Positions 38,592 to 46,186 of a stretch of DNA of 64,000 bases are shown here, one piece after another (position 1 is the stretch's first letter; every line of letters starts with the position of its first letter). The stretch is from Halosimplex aquaticum (GTDB lineage Archaea; Halobacteriota; Halobacteria; Halobacteriales; Haloarculaceae). The translations under genes were made by a program, and so were the position numbers. The stretch lies in the NCBI RefSeq assembly GCF_028747785.1, contig NZ_CP118158.1:2976001-3040000 (forward strand). The letters are read 5' to 3'. The notes below the pieces were generated by a model, which saw only the letters and a program-made list of their open reading frames with translations, had not been told where the DNA came from and searched no databases.

Positions 38592-38825
38592 AGCAGCGCG
38601 GCCACGTCTCGAAGGCTCGGCCGAAGAACCACCGGCTCCCTGGAGTCTCTCGGCTGATCCGTCTCGGGAGCGATGCAGGTTCCGTTCTCCGTCTACCGCT
38701 TTCGACACGGACGGCTGTAACTCGAAGTGTTATTGGTATCCGTCACATTGACGAAACTGACTGATGGATTATATCCGAAGACACGGCTTGAAATTCGTCT
38801 AGCTGTCGTTGGAACGTGATACCGG

Positions 38826-38840
38826 CTCCGTTTCACGGAG
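38826..38840. repeat. small perfect hairpin
   Basis: CTCCGT-TTC-ACGGAG, a 6-bp stem with a 3-nt loop, inside the gene-poor stretch. One of several closely spaced hairpins. Confidence 0.6.
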
Positions 38841-38859
38841 AGAAACGCGTGGTTCCGTC

Positions 38860-38874
38860 CGTTCGCTCCGAACG
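38860..38874. repeat. small perfect hairpin
   Basis: CGTTCG-CTC-CGAACG, a 6-bp stem with a 3-nt loop, 20 nt after the previous hairpin. Confidence 0.6.
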
Positions 38875-39157
38875 CTGCCTCCCCATGCGTCGGATCTCTC
38901 TCCCGGTCCAGTAGACGAACGGCGAAACCGTCAGATGGGGTGCCTCCCGCACGACGGGGTAGCGGATGCAGACAGCACTCAACGGCGCGCCGGGGGCTTG
39001 ATCCCCGTTCGTTGCGCGTCCGATCTCCCACTGTGAGTCATGGCAATGGGTACTGGCCGCTTGAGCCTGTCCGCGTTTACACGAGCCCGAATTTGGCTGT
39101 TAAATCTACCGGTATTCTCCGCATGTCTCTGGAGAGGCTTGCTCAGGTGGCGAGGGT

Positions 39158-39190
39158 CCCCCTCCGAGTTTCACTGCTCGCCAGTGGGGG
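39158..39190. repeat. nested hairpin
   Basis: An inner stem CACTG-CTCGC-CAGTG (39172-39186) is enclosed by a C-run at 39158-39162 and a G-run ending at 39190. The arrangement could fold as a two-part stem on either strand. Confidence 0.5.
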
Positions 39191-39470
39191 CTCTCTCGCA
39201 GTCTACCCGCACCGTGAACGGCCCGGTCGGACGCGTCAGTAGCCCTTGTCTGCGTTGGTAGCTGAAACCCGAAGTAGGATATCGCTTCTGTGAGCCGGTT
39301 GCTGGTGCCCCAATCCACAGGGGATCGAACGGCATTCTGCCCAGGCACGCGATCACCTCTGGGCTTTCGGCGGAGGCTATACCAGTTCGGCGGAAGCTCT
39401 ACCGTTCGGCATCGACAGACAGATCCTAACTGGCTTCCGCCCATAGTTTCACATGTGGGCTCGGTCGTTC

Positions 39471-39490
39471 GAAACGGGACACCCTGTTTC
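39471..39490. repeat. imperfect hairpin
   Basis: GAAACGGG-ACAC-CCTGTTTC, 7 of 8 pairs match. It is just downstream of a second imperfect stem CCCATA/TGTGGG near 39440-39460. Confidence 0.5.
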
Positions 39491-40365
39491 AGTTTGGAAA
39501 ACGATCCACCGCCCTGGTACCCCTCATCCGCCCCCTCTGAACTCGCGAATTCTGGCCGCAGCAGGCCATTGAACCGTATAATCCGCGGAACTAACGTCCG
39601 GCTCTCGAGGGCCCTCTGACATCTCTCTGCACAGTCCGTTCGGATATTACAGTCGTATGGGCGTAATGCTCATGTGTCCTATCTCCCTCTCGGCTCTCCA
39701 GCCGCTCGTTGTCCGCCTGTGTCTCTGATAGGCGTAGAGAGAACGCATACACTCCATTCGAGCCAAAACGCCGGGCCTCTGTACAAGCGAACAGAAGTAC
39801 CGCCAATACCGGTCGAGGCAGGCCGCAAGTGCGTCTCTGAGCCGATTCTGGTCGCGTTCGTCCCGATACTAGATGGTTTCGTCTCCGCTGGGTCGAGGTC
39901 TACGATTCTATGCCGACTTCTGGGCGAATCAGGGGAACTCACTGGTCGACATCGGTGTCGAGACGATTCTCGCGCTCTCTTCATATCTAACTCAAATAAA
40001 GAAAGTTTCTATTATTGGAAACTGTCAGTTCCTGCGCGGATATACACGACTGATCTCGTGGTGAGCCGATGGAACGTGGGCAAGCGAGACCGCCTCCGGG
40101 GTTCCGTTCTCAGATCCCCTCGTCAGGCTAGTCGTCTGCACCCGCTACCCTGGGGAGCGCTGCCGGAGCACGTTCGACCAGATCCACGCGCTGGAACTGT
40201 CCGGAAGATCATGACCGGGCACGCGACCACGCGGAGGCCCACGGGCCGAACATCTCCGCGCGCAGTGCCACGTACCCACACGGACTGTCAACACTCTTTA
40301 CAGCAGGGTCGCAACACCCGGCATGGACAGACCGAGCGGTGGCGAGGCTGGCGGACTGACAACGT

Positions 40366-40560
40366 TTGAGCTACCCACCACTATCGCGGTGAGATTCAGC
40401 GTGAACTCCCGTTCTGGCCTCTAGTGAGGCAGGAGAATAGCCTCCGTTCGCGTTCAACGTCCCGCTGTTCAAGCGCACGCTCAAGGGCGCGCCTCCATCG
40501 CCTCCAGTTTGGTTGCGATGGAGATACCGCAAACCGATGTTCTTCGCGGCGTTGTAGTCA
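40366..40560 (-). ncRNA. candidate omegaRNA / sense-overlapping RNA of the tnpB element
   Basis: In TnpB systems the guide RNA scaffold comes from the 3' end of tnpB and the element's right end, with the guide just outside the element. This region covers the tnpB 3' end and a stem CACC-GCGATAGT-GGTG across the stop codon. In Halobacterium, IS1341-type tnpB genes are known to give sense-overlapping transcripts from the same position. If the right end is at 40366, the guide would begin ACGTTGTCAGTCC (minus strand, from 40365 downward). The 5' limit given here is a guess. Confidence 0.45.
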
Positions 40561-41624
40561 GCATGATTCTCGTAGCCGCATTTCAGACATCCGAATCTCT
40601 CGCGGTCGCGGTTCTTGGGGTGTGTGAATCCGCATTGTGAGCACCGCCGACTCGTGTTTTCGGGGGCAACCTGCTCGACTGCTATACCGTATTCTCTAGC
40701 TTTGTATTCGACGTACTCGTACAGGCGGTCGAAAGCCCACTTGTGCCCCCACGACGCCCCTGTCCGTTCGCGGATGCCGGTCAAGTCTTCGAACGCAATC
40801 ACGGAACACCCGTTTTCGCGGGCTTCTGCGACAAGTTCGTTGCTGATGCGGTGCAGCATCGACTTGAACCGTCCTGTCTCTTTCCGACCGACGGACTGGA
40901 TGTTCTCGTGTGCCCAGCGAGTTCCACACTGTTGCAGGTCGCCACGCCGATTCTCGTATTCTCTGCGCCAGTGGTCGAATTCATCGCCCGTCCAGAACGT
41001 GCCCGTCGAAGTGACGGCAAGGTTGTTTACGCCGAGATCAACCCCGAGAACCGCTCCGTTCTCGGATGTTGTCTGTTCCGACGTATCAGACTTCACCTCC
41101 AGTTTACAGTGGACATGAAGTACCCACGTGCCGTCACGGTAGTGTAGTTCCGCACCCGTTGTCTCATAGTCGTCCGAAAATAGGTACTCTGAGTGTGGAG
41201 TCTCACTGTCCTCGTCGGGTAGCACGTAGTCGACTTTGATGCGACCGTCGGTCGTGGCGAGACTCACATACTCGTCGTGGAACGTTGCGGTGCGGTGGTC
41301 GTAGACGACGTGTGGACTGGTGAAGCGTGGTTTCGACGCCTTTTTACCTTGCTTCCAGCGCGTAACGACACTCTTGCAGGCTTCAGTAGCCTTGTCGCGC
41401 GCGGCTTGCACCAGTCCACCGTTGAAGTTGTCCGTGGCTTCTCGTACGTCATCGTAGGTTTCCTCGTCTAGCGTGGTTTTGCTGGTGGTGACGTATTCAC
41501 CTTTGAAGGCGTGGTCTACAACGTATTGTGCAGACCAGAGGAACGTGTCTACGGTGTCTCTGAGGAGTGCGGCATCGTCTCTTTCCACGTCGAGAGCAAC
41601 GGGGACGGTACGCCGCATCTCCAT
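40371..41624 (-). CDS. tnpB: TnpB, RNA-guided endonuclease of IS200/IS605 elements
   Basis: A 417-aa TnpB. The RuvC catalytic triad is intact: Asp196 (GVDLGVNN), Glu279 (IAFEDLTG) and Asp356 ([11 protein letters not shown]). The zinc ribbon cysteines 328/331 (CSQC) and 346/349 (CLKC) are present. N-terminal OrfB-type helices and WED-like strands precede. TnpB cuts DNA guided by an RNA from its own element and helps the element persist. I chose the ATG at 41624 because a minus-strand TTTAACAA box is centred 27 nt upstream. An ATG 51 nt earlier is the alternative. The protein is less acidic and the gene lower in GC than its neighbours, as expected for a transferred element. Confidence 0.95.
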   Translation of the reverse strand: MEMRRTVPVALDVERDDAALLRDTVDTFLWSAQYVVDHAFKGEYVTTSKTTLDEETYDDVREATDNFNGGLVQAARDKATEACKSVVTRWKQGKKASKPRFTSPHVVYDHRTATFHDEYVSLATTDGRIKVDYVLPDEDSETPHSEYLFSDDYETTGAELHYRDGTWVLHVHCKLEVKSDTSEQTTSENGAVLGVDLGVNNLAVTSTGTFWTGDEFDHWRREYENRRGDLQQCGTRWAHENIQSVGRKETGRFKSMLHRISNELVAEARENGCSVIAFEDLTGIRERTGASWGHKWAFDRLYEYVEYKAREYGIAVEQVAPENTSRRCSQCGFTHPKNRDRERFGCLKCGYENHADYNAAKNIGLRYLHRNQTGGDGGAPLSVRLNSGTLNANGGYSPASLEARTGVHAESHRDSGG

Positions 41625-41646
41625 ATCTTCTATGTGGTGTGTTTGA

Positions 41647-41655
41647 TTGTTAAAT
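41647..41655 (-). promoter_or_regulatory. TATA-like box of tnpB
   Basis: Minus-strand CATTTAACAA centred at 41651, 27 nt before the ATG at 41624, predicting a leaderless tnpB mRNA and fixing the start choice. Confidence 0.5.
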
Positions 41656-41708
41656 GTAGGGAGTTGGCCTGCCATCGTTGCGAAATTGCAGTTTCAGTTG
41701 TCGACTTT

Positions 41709-41732
41709 ATCCCACGGCCCAAGCCGTGGGAT
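41709..41732 (-). repeat. left-end hairpin of the tnpB element
   Basis: Plus strand ATCCCACGGC-CCAA-GCCGTGGGAT, a perfect 10-bp stem with a 4-nt loop, upstream of tnpB. Subterminal hairpins of this kind are the TnpA recognition sites of IS200/IS605 elements. It could also stop transcription running between tnpB and ilvE. Confidence 0.8.
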
Positions 41733-41746
41733 CTCTCTTTGCGCTA

Positions 41747-41756
41747 TCTATAAATC
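41747..41756 (+). promoter_or_regulatory. TATA box of ilvE
   Basis: TCTATAAATC about 15 nt outside the tnpB left-end hairpin. Transcription should start near 41778, about 10 nt before the ilvE ATG. Confidence 0.6.
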
Positions 41757-41773
41757 GGGGGCGCCCATCACCG

Positions 41774-41779
41774 GGAGGT
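41774..41779 (+). promoter_or_regulatory. Shine-Dalgarno-like site of ilvE
   Basis: GGAGGT, 7 nt before the ATG at 41787. Whether it is inside the mRNA depends on the exact transcript start. Confidence 0.4.
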
Positions 41780-41786
41780 ACGACCC

Positions 41787-42725
41787 ATGACCGAGCGCCC
41801 AGAGATGTTCCAGGGCGTCGACGAACTCTGGATGGACGGCGAGTTCGTCGACTTCGACGACGCACAGATCCACGTCCTCACCCACGGCCTGCACTACGGG
41901 TCGGGCGTCTTCGAGGGCGTTCGCTGCTACGACACCGCCGACGGCCCCGCTATCTTCCGCTGGGAGGAGCACCTCGAACGGTTCTACCAGTCCGGCAAAC
42001 CCTACGATCTGGATATCCCCTTCGAACCCGAGGAACTCACCGAGGCGACCGTCGACCTGATCCGCCGCGAGGACCTGGAATCCTGCTACATCCGCCCCAT
42101 CGCCTTCTACGGCTACAACTCGCTGGGCGTGAGCCCGGGTGACTGCCCGACCCGCGTCGCCATCGGCGCCTGGCCGTGGGGCGCCTACCTCGGCGAGGAC
42201 GCCCTGGAGAACGGCGTCGACGTGATGGTCTCCTCGTGGCGCAAGCACGCTTCCAGCCAGATCCCGACCAACGCCAAGACGACCGGCCTCTACGTCAACT
42301 CCCTGCTCGCCACCGAGGAGGCCAAGGGCAACGGCTACACCGAGGCCATCGTCCTCAACAAGGAGGGCAACGTCGCCGAGGGCCCCGGCGAGAACCTCTT
42401 CCTCGTCCGCGACGGCGAGATCTACACGCCCGGTCTCGCCGAGTCAATCCTCGACGGCATCACGCGCCGTACCGCCATCGAACTTGCCGAGGACATGGGC
42501 TACACCGTCCACGACGAGGCGACCATCTCCCGCGGCGAACTGTACACCGCCGACGAACTGTTCTTCACCGGCACCGCCGCGGAGGTCACGCCCATCCGCA
42601 GCGTCGACGACAACGTCATCGGCGAGGGCACGAAGGGACCGGTCACCGACGAGATCCAGTCGCAGTTCTTCGACCTCGTCGAGGGACGGCTCGACGGCTA
42701 CGACGACTGGTTCACCTACGTCTGA
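41787..42725 (+). CDS. ilvE: branched-chain amino acid aminotransferase
   Basis: PLP-dependent class IV aminotransferase for the last step of Leu/Ile/Val synthesis, 312 aa. It shows HGLHYGSGVFEGVR near 33-46, the PLP lysine Lys164 (NAKTTGLYVNS), and the class IV signature EGPGENLFLVRDGEIYTP, plus FFTGTAAEVTPI. Length is normal. The start lies directly beyond the tnpB element, whose insertion has left the promoter intact. No other branched-chain genes are adjacent. Confidence 0.95.
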   Translation: MTERPEMFQGVDELWMDGEFVDFDDAQIHVLTHGLHYGSGVFEGVRCYDTADGPAIFRWEEHLERFYQSGKPYDLDIPFEPEELTEATVDLIRREDLESCYIRPIAFYGYNSLGVSPGDCPTRVAIGAWPWGAYLGEDALENGVDVMVSSWRKHASSQIPTNAKTTGLYVNSLLATEEAKGNGYTEAIVLNKEGNVAEGPGENLFLVRDGEIYTPGLAESILDGITRRTAIELAEDMGYTVHDEATISRGELYTADELFFTGTAAEVTPIRSVDDNVIGEGTKGPVTDEIQSQFFDLVEGRLDGYDDWFTYV

Positions 42726-42805
42726 CGACTCTCGCGGTCGAATTCGGCAACGCCCCCGTGATGACGTCGCTCGTTCGCCCGTTGCTTGAATTCGCAAGTT
42801 GTCTC

Positions 42806-42838
42806 GTGCGTAACGGCCGCGATTCGGCCGTTACGCAC
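42806..42838. promoter_or_regulatory. perfect 14-bp inverted repeat downstream of ilvE
   Basis: GTGCGTAACGGCCG-CGATT-CGGCCGTTACGCAC. It lies 80 nt after the ilvE stop and could fold as a strong RNA hairpin (terminator) or bind a dimeric regulator. No T-run follows, which is against a simple intrinsic terminator. Confidence 0.6.
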
Positions 42839-42848
42839 GGTCGTTCCA

Positions 42849-42862
42849 CCGTGATATCACGG
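42849..42862. promoter_or_regulatory. 14-bp perfect palindrome
   Basis: CCGTGATATCACGG, 10 nt after the inverted repeat and about 150 nt upstream of the small zinc-ribbon gene. It has the symmetry of an operator. Confidence 0.55.
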
Positions 42863-43011
42863 GACCCCGCGCACAGGCTAAACAGTTAGGGGTAACGGTC
42901 AGGGGTCTTCTCACCTGATATCCGGTAGATGCAACCGACGAGTCAGCCCAGTAGTCACGGCCGGCGCGTACGGATCGCTGATGACGACCCGGCGCCGGGG
43001 GTGACCCGACG

Positions 43012-43266
43012 ATGGCACTGACTGCCCGACTTCGCTCCGTGCTGAGCGACGCGCGCGAGCGAGCGGGTCGCGGCGAGGGCTCCGACGACGCGGCCCGACC
43101 GGACGAACCGGGCGCCACCGACCGCGGCGAGTCGCGGGACGTCCCGGAGACGAACCTCTACGAGTGCGCCACGTGCGACACCGTCTACGTGGCCGAAGAG
43201 AAGTCGACGTGCTCGACCTGCGGGAACGCCGTCGAGGAAGTCTCCGCAACGCTGTCCCGCGAGTAA
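43012..43266 (+). CDS. small zinc-ribbon protein
   Basis: An 84-aa protein: a charged, disordered first half (Arg/Asp/Gly) and a C-terminal zinc ribbon with CATC and CSTC pairs. Such small zinc-finger proteins are frequent in haloarchaea, mostly of unknown role. It converges on the PH-domain pair. The leader is long (over 100 nt) if the AT-rich GCTAAACAG near 42880 is its promoter. Confidence 0.65.
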   Translation: MALTARLRSVLSDARERAGRGEGSDDAARPDEPGATDRGESRDVPETNLYECATCDTVYVAEEKSTCSTCGNAVEEVSATLSRE

Positions 43267-43274
43267 CCACCCGA

Positions 43275-44084
43275 TCAGTTCTCCGGCGGCCAGTCGCTCT
43301 CGTCCCGGTCAGCCCCGCGGCCGTCCCGTTCGTCGGCTCCCCGGTCGTCACTGGCCGTGGCCAACGGGTCCGACGGGACCTCCGCCGCGCCAGCGGAATC
43401 GTCCGCGGCCAGCCGCGCTTCGACCCGCTCCAGCGCTTCCCGGGTCGCCTGGAGTTCGGCGACGAGTTCGTCCAGCTGGTCGGCGCCGGCGACCCGTCGG
43501 TCCGCCGCGGCGCCGTCGCCGCCGGTGCCGTCGCGGGCGCCGCGGCCGCCCCCGAACTCCCGCTGGACTCTGGAGATCTGCTCGCGCACCTCGCGGGCGT
43601 CTTCCACGTCGTCGAACGAGATGTCCGCGCCGGAACTGCCGGCGGTGCTGATCTCGATCGTCCCGAAGCCCAGCTGTTTCCCCCAGAACGACTGTGTGAA
43701 CTCCGTGTTCTGGATCCGGTCGAGGTCGACGCTCTCGATGTTCCTCGAGAGGATCCCCCGCTTGACGTACAGCGAGCGGTTGGTGACCACGTAGTCGGTG
43801 TGCGTGATGGACAGGTACGACGCCGGCGCGGCGAGCAGGACGACGAACCCTATCAGGAACGGGATCAGGACGATCCCCGTGACGACGGTCCCGATCATCC
43901 TGAGCTTCGTCGGCTCGCCGGTCCAGACGATCTCTTCACCAGGTTCCAGCGAGAGCCACTCCGAGACGTCCGAGTCGGCCGCGGCCGCCGCGCGGTCGAC
44001 GACCGACGCGTCGCTCGTCGGCTGTCCCTCGCTGTCCTCACCGTCGCCCGCTCCGTCCGCGCCTCGCGGCCCGTCTCGACTCAT
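43275..44084 (-). CDS. PH-domain (bPH2/YdbT-like) membrane protein, second of pair
   Basis: A 269-aa membrane protein. Order: disordered acidic N-terminus (1-40), the segment WLSLEPGEEIVWTGEPTKLRM, one hydrophobic hairpin (about 63-92), then a bacterial PH domain (ITHTDYVVTNRSLYVKRGILSRNIESVDLDRIQNTEF...GTIEISTAG), and a helical/disordered C-terminus ending WPPEN. The role of these proteins is unknown; they probably form membrane assemblies. Coupled to its paralogue by an ATGA overlap. The frame is open upstream but this ATG is inside the overlap. Confidence 0.85.
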   Translation of the reverse strand: MSRDGPRGADGAGDGEDSEGQPTSDASVVDRAAAAADSDVSEWLSLEPGEEIVWTGEPTKLRMIGTVVTGIVLIPFLIGFVVLLAAPASYLSITHTDYVVTNRSLYVKRGILSRNIESVDLDRIQNTEFTQSFWGKQLGFGTIEISTAGSSGADISFDDVEDAREVREQISRVQREFGGGRGARDGTGGDGAAADRRVAGADQLDELVAELQATREALERVEARLAADDSAGAAEVPSDPLATASDDRGADERDGRGADRDESDWPPEN

Positions 44085-44731
44085 ACGTTCTCCTCCATCC
44101 GCTCGGCGACGGCGCGGAGTCGCCGCGCCTCCGTCAGGAGCGCGTCCATCGCCTCCCCGTCGAGTGCGGCGGTTTCGGCGCTCGGCGCTGGGTCGTCTTC
44201 GCGCGCTTCGCCGGCCGCGCGGACCTGTTCCTGCAGTCGGTCGCGGAACGTCTCGGGGTCGTCGAGGTCGCTGACCGAGAGGTCGGCGCCGCCGCTGCCG
44301 GCGGTGCTGAGCGACACCGTCCCGTAGTCGAAGAAGTTGCCAGTGATATCCTTGTGCAGCGTCGTGTTCTGGACGCGGTCGACGCCGACGCTGGTGACGG
44401 TCTCCGAGAAGATGCCTGTCTTCCGGTAGATCCGGCGGTCGGTCAGCACGTAGTCGGTGTGTTCCACTCTGAGGTAGGCGAGCGTCACCGACCCGACCTG
44501 CGAGAGGGCGACCAGCACGGCGATCCCCCAGACGAGCGCGCTCGAACTCCCCGTGAGGCCGCCGATACCGGGTAGGAAACCCATACTGGCGGCTATCGCG
44601 CCGCCGAACGCCAGCAGCGTGATGACCACGCCGCCGGCGACCGTACCCGCGATGCGCCACACCCGGGGCTGGCCGGTCCAGACGACCTCCTCGCCCGGGT
44701 CGAGCGAGAGCCACTCGTGTTCGGCTGTCAT
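44081..44731 (-). CDS. PH-domain (bPH2/YdbS-like) membrane protein, first of pair
   Basis: A 216-aa paralogue of the next gene. WLSLDPGEEVVWTGQPRVWRI, two hydrophobic helices (about 26-52 and 63-83), and a PH domain with VEHTDYVLTDRRIYRKTGIF and VDRVQNTTLHKDITGNFFDYG. The ATG at 44731 is preferred over an upstream one because a minus-strand TTTTATCC box is centred 27-29 nt before it. Two tandem PH-domain membrane proteins of this kind are commonly found together. Confidence 0.85.
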   Translation of the reverse strand: MTAEHEWLSLDPGEEVVWTGQPRVWRIAGTVAGGVVITLLAFGGAIAASMGFLPGIGGLTGSSSALVWGIAVLVALSQVGSVTLAYLRVEHTDYVLTDRRIYRKTGIFSETVTSVGVDRVQNTTLHKDITGNFFDYGTVSLSTAGSGGADLSVSDLDDPETFRDRLQEQVRAAGEAREDDPAPSAETAALDGEAMDALLTEARRLRAVAERMEENV

Positions 44732-44756
44732 ACCGCGTGGGTGGCACTGTCGGGGG

Positions 44757-44764
44757 GATAAAAC
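44757..44764 (-). promoter_or_regulatory. TATA box of the PH-domain operon
   Basis: Minus-strand TTTTATCC about 29 nt upstream of the ATG at 44731; predicts a leaderless or nearly leaderless transcript. Confidence 0.55.
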
Positions 44765-44809
44765 CACGGGACGGGCGTCGGTGGTGCGATCACGCCGACC
44801 CGGGCCCCC

Positions 44810-46024
44810 TCAGATGTCCCACTGGCCGACCGTGAACGACAGGTCGACCTCCGTCCCGTCGACGGTCACCGTCCCGGAGAGGTCCGTCTGCTTGCCGCGC
44901 AGGTCGCGGAGGCCCTCCCCGTCGAGGGGTTCGCGCGCGACGACCACCGACTGATCGCCCTCTCCCTCGCGGAGGCCGACGTACAGCGAGTCGCCCGGTT
45001 CGAGCGGCTCGTCCAGCGTGACGGTCTCCGTGGTCCCGTTGTGGGTGAACCGGAACTCGGCGTCGGCGGGGACGGCCGGTCCGCCGGTCATCGTCACGTT
45101 GAGCGCGGTGCCGTTGGGGGTCTTCTCGGCGACACCGCGGGGGACGCTGTCGAACCACGACGGCCGCGGGACCGTCTCGACTCCCCACTCGTAGTCGTAG
45201 TCGTAGGTGTCGGCCGCCGATTCGTTCTCGCCGACCTCGCCGACCAGGCGGTGAATGCGGCCGCTGTCGTCGACGAGCATGCGACCTGTGTAGTGGTCGA
45301 GCGTCGACCCGGCACTGCTGGTTCCGGTCATCTGAAGCTCGTGCAGCGTCCGCCCGTCGACGTCGGTCGTCCCGGTCCACTCGTAGTTGCCCGTCGACAG
45401 CCGGACGGCGAGCGCGAAGACGACGGTCCCCGTCGGGTCGCCCCGTCCGGCCGACGCGTTGTGCGTCGCCGACATCTCGTAGGGCGGCCCGAAGTACGTC
45501 CGGTTGGTCACCGCGACGCCGTCGCTGTACCAGGTGACGCCCTCGGCCGTCCGCGCGTAACTCACGCCGTCGGCGTGGTAGTTCACTCGCGTGTCGTTGC
45601 CGTTGCGGTGGTCGAGCCGCCAGCCCGACGAGTTGGCCGCTTCGAGGTGGGCGACCAGCAGGGCGGTCTCGTTGACCCGGCCGTTCGCACCGATCCCCGG
45701 CGGGAGCGACGTCCCGTCGCTCGGCGTCGCGAGCGCCTCGGGCGTGAGCGTCGGCATCGGCGTCTGCGTCGCCGTCGGCCCGGTCGTCGGTTCGGTCGTG
45801 GGCGTCGGCCCGGTCGCTTCGGTCCCGTCCGCCGATCCGTCGCCCGAGTCGGCGGCCTGTCCGTCGGTCGCCGTCGGATTGTCGGTCGGCGCTCCGTCAC
45901 CCGACTGTTCTGTCCGCTCCGTCGCCGTCGCGTCCGGCGTCCCGGTCCCGCCGCCGATGGCCGCACAGCCCGACAGGACCACGAGCGCCGCCACGACCAG
46001 TGTCATCCCCCAGTCACGTCGCAT
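44810..46024 (-). CDS. haloarchaeal lipoprotein of unknown function (DUF7537-like)
   Basis: A 404-aa exported protein. A Sec-type signal (MTLVVAALVVLSGCAAI) contains a lipobox with the anchoring Cys near residue 20. A long Thr/Pro/Asp/Gly linker is followed by a beta-rich domain with repeated Thr/Asn-rich strands (RVNYHADGVSYARTAEGVTWYSDG, DGRTLHELQMTGTSSAGS, read separately). The architecture resembles the haloarchaeal DUF7537 lipoproteins; function is unknown. A minus-strand CTATAC box is 27 nt before the ATG. It is divergent from the NHL-repeat gene. Confidence 0.75.
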   Translation of the reverse strand: MRRDWGMTLVVAALVVLSGCAAIGGGTGTPDATATERTEQSGDGAPTDNPTATDGQAADSGDGSADGTEATGPTPTTEPTTGPTATQTPMPTLTPEALATPSDGTSLPPGIGANGRVNETALLVAHLEAANSSGWRLDHRNGNDTRVNYHADGVSYARTAEGVTWYSDGVAVTNRTYFGPPYEMSATHNASAGRGDPTGTVVFALAVRLSTGNYEWTGTTDVDGRTLHELQMTGTSSAGSTLDHYTGRMLVDDSGRIHRLVGEVGENESAADTYDYDYEWGVETVPRPSWFDSVPRGVAEKTPNGTALNVTMTGGPAVPADAEFRFTHNGTTETVTLDEPLEPGDSLYVGLREGEGDQSVVVAREPLDGEGLRDLRGKQTDLSGTVTVDGTEVDLSFTVGQWDI

Positions 46025-46047
46025 ACACCGACCGGCCGCGCCCGTCC

Positions 46048-46056
46048 GTATAGTCG
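46048..46056 (-). promoter_or_regulatory. TATA-like box of the lipoprotein gene
   Basis: Minus-strand CGACTATAC centred about 27 nt before the ATG at 46024, matching leaderless spacing. Confidence 0.45.
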
Positions 46057-46186
46057 ATTTCGGTTCGCCGCCGGAATCGCGGCCGTCGGAGCGGCGGTCC
46101 GAGCGGTCGATACGGCCGTGCTGACCGGGGTGGGGCCGATCGATCGGGAGAGTAAACGACATGAGCATAGATGTCAATTGGTCTGT

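Larger units (their letters stand above)
38592..40365. other. 1.8-kb gene-poor, lower-GC, hairpin-rich accessory stretch
   Basis: No convincing protein gene is found. The GC content is clearly lower than on either side, stop codons are frequent, and the open frames present encode Arg/Ser/Pro-rich, non-acidic peptides unlike haloarchaeal proteins. Many short perfect hairpins occur between 38820 and 39490. It ends exactly at the proposed right end of the tnpB element. It may be a decayed mobile element, an integration remnant or a locus for structured RNA. Only sequence comparison can decide. Confidence 0.6.
40366..41745 (-). mobile_element. IS200/IS605-like (IS1341-type) element carrying tnpB only
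   Basis: Compact element read on the minus strand. The left end has a perfect 10-bp hairpin (41709-41732) 85 nt before the tnpB start. The right end is proposed at TCAA directly after the tnpB stop (40366-40369 on the plus strand), preceded by a small stem overlapping the stop codon. No tnpA transposase is present, so movement would need TnpA in trans. The exact left boundary (about 41735-41750) is uncertain. TAM and target-site sequences cannot be fixed without an empty-site comparison. Confidence 0.75.

Noticed and set aside
38980-39020. Stem CGGGG-GCTTGAT-CCCCG resembling a T-arm
   Set aside because: Seven-nucleotide loop lacks TTCGA-type bases and no cloverleaf can be built. Kept only as part of the hairpin-rich stretch.
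38693-39031. 112-codon minus-strand open frame
   Set aside because: Overlaps several DNA hairpins, no recognisable domain, and non-haloarchaeal composition. Not annotated as a gene.
39297-39345. tRNA-like piece (GGGGATCGAAC on the plus strand)
   Set aside because: The T-arm would not pair, and no acceptor or anticodon stem is found around it.
39674-40369. 231-codon plus-strand open frame in the gene-poor stretch
   Set aside because: Composition is Arg/Ser/Thr/Pro-rich with few acidic residues, no motif is visible, and it runs into the tnpB element's right end. It looks like chance in lower-stop-density DNA.
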